Source: Gammaproteobacteria bacterium (GTDB lineage Bacteria > Pseudomonadota > Gammaproteobacteria > Pseudomonadales > Azotimanducaceae). From it: a DNA stretch of 6,567 nucleotides. The stretch lies in NCBI GenBank assembly GCA_026706425.1, contig JAPOYW010000485.1, forward strand, positions 1 to 6,567, written 5' to 3'. The notes below the pieces were generated by a model. The model made no database searches, had not been told where the DNA came from, and saw only the letters and a program-made list of their open reading frames with translations. Positions 1-5,738 of this stretch are shown here, piece after piece. The number at the start of each line of letters is the position of its first letter. The first letter of the stretch is position 1. Position numbers and translations under genes: made by a program.

Positions 1-32
1 CGCCGGGCGGTCGGCACGCGGAACGCCCGGCG
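1..32. repeat. Perfect 9-bp inverted repeat at the left edge
   Basis: CGCCGGGCG at 1-9 is the exact reverse complement of CGCCCGGCG at 24-32, with a 14-base loop. The repeat may extend beyond the window because its outer arm starts at base 1. No T-tract follows on either strand inside the window, so there is no direct support for a terminator. It may be the edge of a hairpin or repeat belonging to the neighbouring locus, or a chance palindrome in GC-rich DNA. Confidence 0.4.
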
Positions 33-45
33 CTTGCCGGTGTCT

Positions 46-366
46 CTACGAACGAGGCCGACCGCCGCGCCACACGGGAAACCTACCGTGGAACCCATTG
101 TCTGAACTAGGCGTCGCATCGGGGATCGGGTCATACCTTTCCAGCTGCACAACCGGCGTTGGGGGACTCCGCCGGACACATGCCGTCGGCGTCCGGCCCT
201 TGTGCACTTCCGGGAAAAGCCGCCCGTTCTTCGGGCGGCGGTTCCCGGACTTCTCGGCCCTGAGCCGCTCAACGACGGAGCTGCGGCACTCGTCCAAACT
301 GCCAACGAAGTCGGTACCACCATGTAGGTCCCAGTCGGCCTCGGTGTACCATGACTTCCATGGCAC
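46..366 (-). CDS. Doubtful hypothetical ORF (106 aa) downstream of the cyclase-like gene
   Basis: A GTG-initiated frame with no recognised family. Residues 5-40 look protein-like (SWYTEADWDLHGG, then FVGSLDECRSSVVERL), but the C-terminal half is Arg/Pro-rich and is translated straight through a strong hairpin with a T-run at 209-249. No ribosome-binding site precedes the GTG. The frame is the same as the 3' part of the cyclase-like gene and stays open back to that gene's TAA at 454-456. It could therefore be read-through sequence, an old gene tail, or a decayed small gene. An AAGGAG on the minus strand at 445-450, just after the TAA, has no ATG, GTG or TTG at usable distance. Most likely not a functional gene as written. 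Confidence 0.18.
   Translation of the reverse strand: MPWKSWYTEADWDLHGGTDFVGSLDECRSSVVERLRAEKSGNRRPKNGRLFPEVHKGRTPTACVRRSPPTPVVQLERYDPIPDATPSSDNGFHGRFPVWRGGRPRS
209..249 (-). terminator. Bipartite hairpin with T-run: intrinsic terminator candidate
   Basis: Read on the minus strand, GCCGCCCG and CGGGCGGC form a perfect 8-bp stem (arms 232-239 and 219-226) with a 5-base loop, followed directly by TTTT. An outer pair of arms, TCCGGGAA at 209-216 and TTCCCGGA at 242-249, encloses it across a 2x2 internal loop. A GC-rich stem plus four Ts fits a rho-independent terminator for minus-strand transcription, about 215 bases beyond the stop codon of the cyclase-like gene. On the plus strand no T-tract follows, so it should be directional. 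Confidence 0.5.
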
Positions 367-453
367 CGCGATGATGATTCGGGCACACGAGCCGGACGAG
401 GTCGGGCGGATTTTGCCCAGCCCTTGTTGCGCAGGCCCCTCTATCTCCTTTCC

Positions 454-1330
454 TTACCCGCGTTCGTCCCGTGGCGGGGGTGCGTATGTCCTACCGCGCA
501 AACGAGCCACCTCGTGCCACAAAGATGTCCAATCGTCGAACGCCATCGGGTCGTCGACCTCGACCCTCAAAGGAGGCTCAGTTCGCTCGTTCGCTGGCTG
601 CCATCCAGTAAGTGCTCGCAGTCGCGATCCCTCCAATAGGTCGTCGTCATAGTCTTCGAACCCTTCCAGGAACCTCCGCGTCGCCTCGACCTTGCTCTCA
701 TTGGCACCGCCGTCCATCAGGCAACGAAGAATACGGTCCTTGTCGAACTCTCCCAGGTCGGGATCGGTCAACGTCGTCGGGTGCAAGAAGCAGTGATCCT
801 CATAGAAGCAAAGCAGCCTACACCAATGCTCCGACCACGAAACGAACGAGTACAGGCTCGGCGACACAAGCATCGCACACACGTGACGCACAGCCTCGCT
901 CCGCGCCTCCGACATTCGATACGCGTCAAGAAATCCACGCCCCAGAAACAAGTCACGGTGCCGGACAATCGGGCCAAAACCTAGCCCACCGCGCACGATG
1001 AACCCGGACTGAAGAAGCTGGTGATAGATGATCGACCCGGCAATCAGGTACCTCCCCGCAAGGTCCTTGCCCCCTCGTTCCGAGCAAAGAATGAACATGT
1101 CGTTGAGCCGTAGAGACGAAAAAGTCTCGCGTGCCGAGCACGTGTTTCCGACCGACCACCATCAACCTGTGCGGAACCTTCGATCGGAACCCATGGAACT
1201 GGTCATCCAGCTTCGCCGTCAACTCCGCAAGGCTGACCGGATCTCGACACTCATCGATCTTGCTGCTTATCCCAAGCGCGTCAACGACCAGTACCGGCGA
1301 CAATGCAGCGCGCGGCTTCCTAGCCCACAT
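454..1330 (-). pseudogene. Class III nucleotide-cyclase-like protein, interrupted by a +1 frameshift
   Basis: Two overlapping minus-strand frames join into one 291-codon gene. The N-terminal part (ATG at 1328-1330) contains VLVVDALGIS, resembling the first metal-binding Asp strand of class III cyclases (D17). After the shift come SLRLNDMFILCSE (D77, the usual second metal Asp position), RGGLGFGPI (113-119 region, like the RIGIHTGPV strand) and GRGFLDAYRMSEA, which aligns with the VNLASRLE helix. That helix keeps Ala and Arg, but the usual transition-state Asn is replaced, so catalysis is uncertain. The C-terminal ~130 residues are unassigned, with an acidic DYDDDLLEG stretch. There are no membrane segments or signal peptide, so it is probably cytoplasmic. 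A weak GGGGTGG precedes the ATG. The gene lies 128 bases downstream of the DUF3800 gene on the same strand, probably one transcript. The frame break is seen directly; the family assignment rests on motif resemblance. Confidence 0.62.
1119..1123 (-). other. Frameshift point: run of five T on the minus strand
   Basis: Upstream coding matches the frame reading ...VLGTRDF; downstream coding matches the frame reading ...SSLRLNDMFILC. Skipping one T in this run joins them as RDFSSLRLNDMFILC. The downstream frame is closed upstream by a TGA near 1162-1164, so the switch must occur between there and about 1098. A homopolymer indel (mutation or sequencing error) is the simplest explanation; no stop codon or upstream Shine-Dalgarno stimulator for programmed shifting is evident next to it. 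Confidence 0.55.
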
Positions 1331-1458
1331 CGTCCACCCCGGATCGCCGGCGGCAGCCCAACCCACCTCTCCACTTTCGCTCCACTCGCCCTTCCACAAC
1401 GCACGCCCGGAACACCAAAGTGCCCGCCGCCGCCACAACGGGTCCGCACGGTCGTCCG

Positions 1459-2202
1459 CTAATCTCGAACGCGACTCCGCACCTGGTTCCCGGTGAGTCG
1501 CCGCTCGAAATATCGACGAAAAACCACATTCTCCTGCCACGCCCCCGGCTCCTTCCAGATCGCCCCAAGACGCCCCACCAACCCGGCGATCCAGTCCGCC
1601 GCCTGAAGCGTCTGATACCGATGGCTTTCCAGCTGGAACGGCGGCTCGACAAGCTGTCTCCTCGGCTCGTCACCTCCGTACATGTCCCGCGCGACCGACG
1701 TGACCAGCTCGGCCCGCTGTGGATGCTCGTCCAGTGCGAGCAAGAATCGCACCGGACTGGAGTGGTCCTCCCGACAGAAGGCGTCCAGACGCCGCGTTGC
1801 TTCGGACAGTACGCTCGAATACATCGCATTCGCGTCGTGCGTAACAGGGTCAGCGGTCTTACGTATCCCGTAGTAGAAGATCCGGCCTCCGAGCCCGCCG
1901 ATCTTGTTCAGCATCCTGAACGTGGCCTGGCGAAGCTCCGGATAGCGCGTCACGTTCCTCACTGTGTACAGACTCGAGCCCTTCTTCTCCCACACCGCCG
2001 GATGTTCCCCCGAGCGGCGAATCTCGTAGTCCAACAGATCGCACTTGCGCTGAAAAAACCACGTGCCAAACCCCCTGACCTGTTCCACGGGCATAATGAA
2101 TCCCGCCAGACCGAACACAGGGCTGTCGTTGTGTCTTGAGTCGTCTCGTGACACGTACGGCCCCACATGGCCAAACTCGTCCAGGTAGGCGATGTACGTC
2201 AT
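1459..2202 (-). CDS. DUF3800 domain protein (247 aa)
   Basis: Recognised from the N-terminal MTYIAYLDEFGHVG, the characteristic DUF3800 [Y/I]-D-E motif (D8, E9), and from LALDEH (D158, E159) and LESHRYQTLQAADWIAGLVG (E192, D203) near the C-terminus, which is the family's second signature. The biochemical role of DUF3800 is not established. The spaced acidic residues resemble a metal-dependent RNase H-like active site, but that is inference. Length is normal for the family. The chosen ATG at 2200-2202 has GGAG at 2208-2211, five bases away. The frame stays open upstream for 34 codons, but that stretch crosses a hairpin and is not protein-like. No signal peptide or membrane helix, so cytoplasmic. 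It appears intact and leads a two-gene minus-strand cassette with the cyclase-like gene. DUF3800 genes often occur in accessory and phage or defence-type regions, consistent with this setting. Confidence 0.9.
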   Translation of the reverse strand: MTYIAYLDEFGHVGPYVSRDDSRHNDSPVFGLAGFIMPVEQVRGFGTWFFQRKCDLLDYEIRRSGEHPAVWEKKGSSLYTVRNVTRYPELRQATFRMLNKIGGLGGRIFYYGIRKTADPVTHDANAMYSSVLSEATRRLDAFCREDHSSPVRFLLALDEHPQRAELVTSVARDMYGGDEPRRQLVEPPFQLESHRYQTLQAADWIAGLVGRLGAIWKEPGAWQENVVFRRYFERRLTGNQVRSRVRD

Positions 2203-2207
2203 TGGGA

Positions 2208-2211
2208 CTCC
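2208..2211 (-). promoter_or_regulatory. Ribosome-binding site of the DUF3800 gene
   Basis: GGAG on the minus strand, five bases before the ATG at 2200-2202. It decides between this start and the longer upstream-open frame beginning at 2304, which lacks a comparable site and would code through the leader hairpin. Confidence 0.6.
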
Positions 2212-2223
2212 AGATACACGAAA

Positions 2224-2243
2224 GCCCGCACTCGCGTGCGGGC
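2224..2243 (-). terminator. Terminator-like hairpin in the DUF3800 leader (possible attenuator)
   Basis: Arms GCCCGCAC (2224-2231) and GTGCGGGC (2236-2243) form a perfect 8-bp GC-rich stem with a four-base loop. On the minus strand the stem is followed by TTTC, and AAA lies opposite. It sits 21 bases before the DUF3800 ATG and downstream of the candidate promoter at 2285-2314. It may be an attenuator in the leader, or a terminator insulating the cassette from transcription arriving from the right. The T-tract is short (three), so termination would be inefficient. Confidence 0.42.
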
Positions 2244-2284
2244 CTCGGAAGGAGGGCAGGAATCTCTCCAGCGCCTCAGAGCCA

Positions 2285-2314
2285 ACTCTATTCCGCCTCC
2301 CCACTCCTAGTCAA
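2285..2314 (-). promoter_or_regulatory. Candidate sigma70-type promoter for the minus-strand cassette
   Basis: On the minus strand TTGACT (2309-2314, five of six matches to the -35 consensus) is followed after 18 bases by TAGAGT (2285-2290, four of six matches to -10). Transcription would start near 2278 and give a leader of about 75 bases that includes the hairpin at 2224-2243. The -10 match and the spacing are only fair. Confidence 0.3.
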
Positions 2315-2329
2315 CTCCCCGCGACTGCT

Positions 2330-2600
2330 AGGCAACCGTGCCTGAAGGCGAAGTCTGAGAGAACGGCGTGGCGCGTTTCGGGTCCTTCGGAGCCTCGACA
2401 TGGTCAAGCGCGTCTACGGCACAACGCCCGGACTGCCTCATGTGCGAAGCTGGCGATGGGAGGCTGCGGGAAACCGGGAAACTTCCCGGTCCCTGCCAAA
2501 GCCCAGTGCCGGTGCGAAGTTCCTTGATGTGACCAGTGAAGGGGCGTACGTTCCTTAGTAGAGCGGGACGAACCCCGACACGACGCAGCGCCGACGTGTA
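2330..2600 (+). ncRNA. Helix-rich gene-free segment; possible group II intron 5'-domain remnant or receptor leader RNA
   Basis: No convincing gene lies between 2315 and 2697. On the plus strand the segment offers a chain of nested potential helices: AGGCA/TGCCT (2330-2334 with 2339-2343), GGCGT/ACGCC (2365-2369 with 2424-2428), TCC/GGA around TTC (2383-2391), GCCTC/GAGGC (2435-2439 with 2460-2464), the long hairpin at 2466-2496, CGGG/CCCG (2564-2567 with 2573-2576) and ACACG/CGTGT (2578-2582 with 2595-2599). The order of small helices and the purine-rich joints recall domain I of bacterial group II introns, but no reverse transcriptase or domain V is present, so at most a 5' remnant. An alternative is an untranslated leader controlling the receptor. 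The family assignment is from memory of similar sequences and is weak. Confidence 0.27.
2466..2496. repeat. Long stable hairpin
   Basis: ACCGGGAA (2473-2480) and TTCCCGGT (2483-2490) are exact reverse complements. GCGGG (2466-2470) pairs outside them with CCC-T-GC (2491-2496), with an AA bulge on the left and one bulged T on the right. This gives about twelve base pairs closed by a four-base loop (AACT). On the minus strand TTTCCC follows the inner stem, which is a poor T-tract, so it looks more like part of an RNA fold than a terminator. Confidence 0.5.
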
Positions 2601-2654
2601 CATCCGTCCACTCAGCAGGCGTTCGCGCCGATGAGTCCGTCCCGCAACCCGAGG

Positions 2655-2671
2655 GGACCACCGCGTGGTCC
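2655..2671 (+). promoter_or_regulatory. Short hairpin in the receptor leader
   Basis: GGACCAC (2655-2661) and GTGGTCC (2665-2671) form a perfect 7-bp stem with a three-base loop, 26 bases before the receptor ATG and 12 bases before its Shine-Dalgarno run. It could influence translation initiation or be the last helix of the structured upstream segment. No known riboswitch core was recognised. Confidence 0.38.
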
Positions 2672-2683
2672 ACCTACACCGCT

Positions 2684-2690
2684 AGGGGGG
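2684..2690 (+). promoter_or_regulatory. Ribosome-binding site of the TonB-dependent receptor
   Basis: AGGGGGG seven bases before the ATG at 2698. It supports this start, which also gives a complete signal peptide. Confidence 0.6.
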
Positions 2691-2697
2691 ACGGGAC

Positions 2698-5499
2698 ATG
2701 TCATCCAACCACACGAAGCTGTTCTGGCACCTGGGGCCGGCGCTCGCCGTGGCCCTCTCCGCCTCGGCGGCGATGGCCCAGACGGCCGAATCCGAAGAGA
2801 CGGCCAGCGACGATTCGATAGATCCCAGGATCGAGGTCGTGATCGTGACGGCCGAAAAACGCCAGGAGGATATTCTCAAGGTGCCCCTGACGATGTCGGC
2901 GTTCAATGATCGGATGATCAAGGAACTGGGCATGACCAACAGCAAGGATATCGAGCAGTTGGTGCCGGGACTGCAGTTCGGCAACGACAACGTACGCTGG
3001 GGCCAAGGCACGGCCATCCGGGGAATCGGTTCACGCAATTGGGGCGAAGTGCACAGCGATATGGCCGTTGCCACCTACGTCGACGGCGTCTACAGCCGCT
3101 CGGCGATCTCCGTGGCGCCCAACCTGTTCGACGTCGAGCGGCTCGAAGTAGGTCGGGGCCCCCAAGGGACCCTGAACGGGCGCAACTCCATTGCGGGCTC
3201 GGTCAGTTACATCACCAAACGACCGACGGACGAGTGGGACGTCGACGTTCTCGCGGAGTTCACCGACCAGTTTACCCAGCGCTACAACATCGCACTCGGC
3301 GGTCCCCTTTCGGAGTACCTCAGTTTCCGCATCACGGGTGGCTACCATGACGGTGACGGTGCGCAGAAGAACATCGGTTTCGGCGACGACTACGACGCGC
3401 CGGAGGAAACTAGCATCGCGCCGCAGCTGCGGCTCCGTAGCGACAGGTTCGACATCAACCTGCGTTACGCACGCCACGAGGATACCGGATCCCCGGAAAC
3501 GGAGATCCTGCTCTACAACCCGCGACGCGATCTGCCATACAACTGCTGGCAGGAGGACACCGATGGCGAAGACACGTTCCTGCCCGCCGACCAGGCGGAA
3601 ATGCAGGGACCTATCGAGGTGGAGATCGACGGCGAGGAGATCGAAGTCGTGGTCTGCGACGACGGGACACCGGAGAGTCCCACCAACGTCTGGTACCGCT
3701 ACACCGAGCCGGCACCTGCGGTCGCCGACTGCGGCGACATGATCGCCACGCGCTGTGATGAGTTGAGAAACGAGGTCAACTTGAACCGATCCGGCATCGA
3801 GGACACCAGCCGCGAGAGCATCACGCTCAATGCCGACTTCAATCTGACCGAGACGCTGACCTTGCGCTACACCTACGGCTTGAGCGATGTCCAGCAATGG
3901 GGTTCGAACGACTTGGACCGAACAAATCGAATGCCGAGCGCTTCCGATCCGACACTGTCGGCGGACGCCGGTACGCCGTTCCGCGACCAGTCGCTGACCT
4001 GGCCCTACTACGAAGAGAACGAATCACACGAAATCCAGTTGTTCTCGCATTTCGACGGTCCGTTCAACTTCATCGTCGGCGCCTTTGCCTATGAGAACTC
4101 GACCGACAACCAGGATCTCGCAATCAACCACACACACCCCCTGCGTTTCACTAATTCGGACGAAACTGCCAGGCAGCTCGACATTGACGACGACGGCATC
4201 GGGGACTTCGCGGACTGCAATGACCTACTCGAAAACCTGGTTCTCGAGCTCTTCGAGGAGGACCTGGAGGAAGGCGTTTTCGGGATTACGTGTCCCGAAG
4301 GCGCACTCCTTGCCGAACTCGGCAATACCGCTAACGATCACGTCAACTGGGGGCGAACGATCAGCCGCGCGGCAGCGGAAACCCGGGCGGTTTTCGTGAG
4401 CGGCGAATACCGGTTTAGCGACCGGTGGCAGATTTCAGGTGGATTGCGGTGGACGGAGGACGAGAAAAGCCAGGACCGCAATGGCGATGTTGGCTATTTC
4501 ACCTTCCGAGCCGACGGGCCGGGCTGGGACTTTGAACCGGACGGGGTGATCCTCTATTTCTACGAAGACTACTCGGCCATGGGGGTGCATGCTTGGGACA
4601 AGATCATCTGGAACCTGTCGCTCGAATACACGCCTGAAGAGACGACGCTGCTCTACGGGCGCATCTCGACCGGCTATCGAGCCGGGAGCTTCTCCTTGTG
4701 CGACTTCTGCGGCGTCGGCACTATCCTTGGCAACCTCGTCGAGGAAGAGACGCTGCTCAACTACGAAGCCGGGATCAAGGGCCTGTTTCTCGATCAGCGG
4801 CTGAACTTGCGGGCCGCCGCGTTCTACAACGACTACGACGGCTACCAGATCAACGCCATCCAACACCGTCCCAGCCTGCTGGAATCACCGTTCTCCGAAT
4901 CCCCGCTGGTGGAATTCATCGACAATATCGATGGCACGACCATCTGGGGAGCGGAGGCCGAGGCAACCTACTACATTAACGAGAACTGGCGCATAAGCGG
5001 CTTCTACAACTACCTGAACTCCGAGTTCGGCTCGTTCGAGTCGATCATCAGTGGCGATCCGGACCCCAATATCCAGTTGTGGGCGCACCTCGATTGGGAT
5101 AGCGGCGAAGAGGTCCTGACGCCCTATTCGGCGCCCAAGACGATTACCGGCGGAAGGCTACCGATGCAGCCCCAACACAAGGCCGCGGTGACGCTGACCT
5201 ACGACACGGCCCTCGACGGGAACCTCGGCAACCTGCAGATTCTCGGTACGCTAAGTCATACCGGCGATCGTTTCCCTCAAGTCCAGAACGTCACGGATCA
5301 GAGATTGCCTGCCTACCAGCGCGTGGACGTCCGAGGCACCTGGACTTCCGTGGATCAGCGATGGTCATTGACGCTCTACGTGCAAAACGTCATGGACAAG
5401 ATCGGCCTGCAGGAGGTCAGGGTTGGTAGAGCACCCGTCGGCACGCTCACCGAGCCCCGCCAGTTCGGCCTCCAGATTAGCTGGCGCCCCGAGATATAG
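2698..5499 (+). CDS. TonB-dependent outer-membrane receptor (933 aa)
   Basis: Outer-membrane active transporter driven by TonB-ExbB-ExbD; the substrate is unknown. A signal peptide covers residues 1-28 (hydrophobic LGPALAVALSASAAMAQ, cleavage likely after AMA or AQ). The TonB box is near 45-55 (EVVIVTAEKR), the plug near 56-176 with SKDIEQLVPGL and RGPQGTLNGRNSIAG leading to ITKRP, and a 22-strand-type barrel follows to the end. The C-terminal TEPRQFGLQISWRPEI matches the usual last strand, but the chain ends PEI instead of an aromatic residue. The protein is longer than the common 700-800 aa because of insertions near 275-365, 485-550 and 660-680. All eight cysteines lie in these (C283, C320, C345, C353; C507, C532; C668, C671). 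Residues 495-506 form a D-x-D-x-D-G-x-x-D calcium-loop-like motif. No sigma/anti-sigma pair is adjacent. An ABC exporter follows on the same strand. The family is certain; the ligand is not inferable. Confidence 0.97.
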   Translation: MSSNHTKLFWHLGPALAVALSASAAMAQTAESEETASDDSIDPRIEVVIVTAEKRQEDILKVPLTMSAFNDRMIKELGMTNSKDIEQLVPGLQFGNDNVRWGQGTAIRGIGSRNWGEVHSDMAVATYVDGVYSRSAISVAPNLFDVERLEVGRGPQGTLNGRNSIAGSVSYITKRPTDEWDVDVLAEFTDQFTQRYNIALGGPLSEYLSFRITGGYHDGDGAQKNIGFGDDYDAPEETSIAPQLRLRSDRFDINLRYARHEDTGSPETEILLYNPRRDLPYNCWQEDTDGEDTFLPADQAEMQGPIEVEIDGEEIEVVVCDDGTPESPTNVWYRYTEPAPAVADCGDMIATRCDELRNEVNLNRSGIEDTSRESITLNADFNLTETLTLRYTYGLSDVQQWGSNDLDRTNRMPSASDPTLSADAGTPFRDQSLTWPYYEENESHEIQLFSHFDGPFNFIVGAFAYENSTDNQDLAINHTHPLRFTNSDETARQLDIDDDGIGDFADCNDLLENLVLELFEEDLEEGVFGITCPEGALLAELGNTANDHVNWGRTISRAAAETRAVFVSGEYRFSDRWQISGGLRWTEDEKSQDRNGDVGYFTFRADGPGWDFEPDGVILYFYEDYSAMGVHAWDKIIWNLSLEYTPEETTLLYGRISTGYRAGSFSLCDFCGVGTILGNLVEEETLLNYEAGIKGLFLDQRLNLRAAAFYNDYDGYQINAIQHRPSLLESPFSESPLVEFIDNIDGTTIWGAEAEATYYINENWRISGFYNYLNSEFGSFESIISGDPDPNIQLWAHLDWDSGEEVLTPYSAPKTITGGRLPMQPQHKAAVTLTYDTALDGNLGNLQILGTLSHTGDRFPQVQNVTDQRLPAYQRVDVRGTWTSVDQRWSLTLYVQNVMDKIGLQEVRVGRAPVGTLTEPRQFGLQISWRPEI

Positions 5500-5511
5500 A
5501 GACGGCAACGG

Positions 5512-5537
5512 CGCCTCCGTTCCATGGAGCGAAGGCG
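5512..5537 (+). terminator. Weak terminator candidate after the receptor
   Basis: CGCCT (5512-5516) can pair with AGGCG (5533-5537); alternatively CTCC (5515-5518) pairs with GGAG (5526-5529). TCATTTCG follows. The stem is short and the T-tract poor, so termination here is doubtful and transcription could continue into the ABC gene. A second hairpin, AGGCCG/CGGCCT at 5608-5613 and 5626-5631, is followed by GCCTTTGG and is equally weak. Confidence 0.22.
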
Positions 5538-5597
5538 TCATTTCGCCCAGCCTTGCGCGTGGCGTTGGCGCTAGAGTGCCGCGTCACAAATAGGTTG

Positions 5598-5732
5598 ATG
5601 CTTGGCGAGGCCGATGGCGTGCCGACGGCCTGCCTTTGGGGGCTCATGGAGGCGGCACATCCTCGCTTCACCGGCGCTTTCGGCAGACCAAGCCCCCGTA
5701 AAGTTCAACGCATTCGTGACACAGGAGACTAG
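5598..5732 (+). CDS. Possible 44-aa small ORF directly before the ABC exporter
   Basis: The ATG at 5598 opens a frame ending at TAG 5730-5732, six bases before the exporter ATG. The product begins MLGEADGVPTACLWGL and ends PRKVQRIRDTGD; an internal ATG at 5646 gives a 28-residue form. An AGG lies three bases before the first ATG, which is weak support. The last codons contain the AGGAG that would serve the exporter, an arrangement that permits translational coupling. Position before an exporter invites comparison with precursor peptides, but no double-Gly leader, known core pattern or maturation gene is visible. A chance ORF is the leading alternative. The rest of the 5500-5738 gap holds nothing else convincing. 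Confidence 0.2.
   Translation: MLGEADGVPTACLWGLMEAAHPRFTGAFGRPSPRKVQRIRDTGD
5723..5727 (+). promoter_or_regulatory. Ribosome-binding site of the ABC exporter gene
   Basis: AGGAG, 11 bases before the ATG at 5739. The spacing is slightly long. Later in-frame ATGs at 5769 and 5775 have no better site, so 5739 is preferred. Confidence 0.45.
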
Positions 5733-5738
5733 CCCCTG

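Noticed and set aside
240..300. tRNA-like stretch on the minus strand (translation RSSVVERL resembles spurious translations of tRNA genes)
   Set aside because: A GCTC/GAGC D-arm-like helix is present, but there is no GTTCRANNC T-loop, anticodon arm or acceptor stem in register.
98..652. Plus-strand 184-codon frame
   Set aside because: Antisense to the minus-strand gene, Ser/Arg-rich composition, TTG start, no ribosome-binding site; a shadow frame.
1420..2139. Plus-strand 239-codon frame
   Set aside because: Lies opposite the well-recognised DUF3800 gene and has no family-like motifs.
2400..2558. Plus-strand 52-codon ORF (MVKRVYGTTPGLP...)
   Set aside because: No ribosome-binding site, and it runs through the strongest hairpins of the segment; more likely a chance frame in structured RNA.
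2625..2671. Cobalamin riboswitch-like core (CCCGCAAC at 2640-2647)
   Set aside because: Only the CCCGCAAC piece matches; the flanking conserved boxes and the later CC-rich box of the B12 riboswitch were not found.
3031..3897. Minus-strand 288-codon frame
   Set aside because: Entirely antisense to the TonB-dependent receptor; long antisense frames are common in GC-rich genes.
5477..5671. Minus-strand 64-codon frame in the receptor-exporter gap
   Set aside because: Overlaps the receptor 3' end antisense, with no start signal or recognisable motif.
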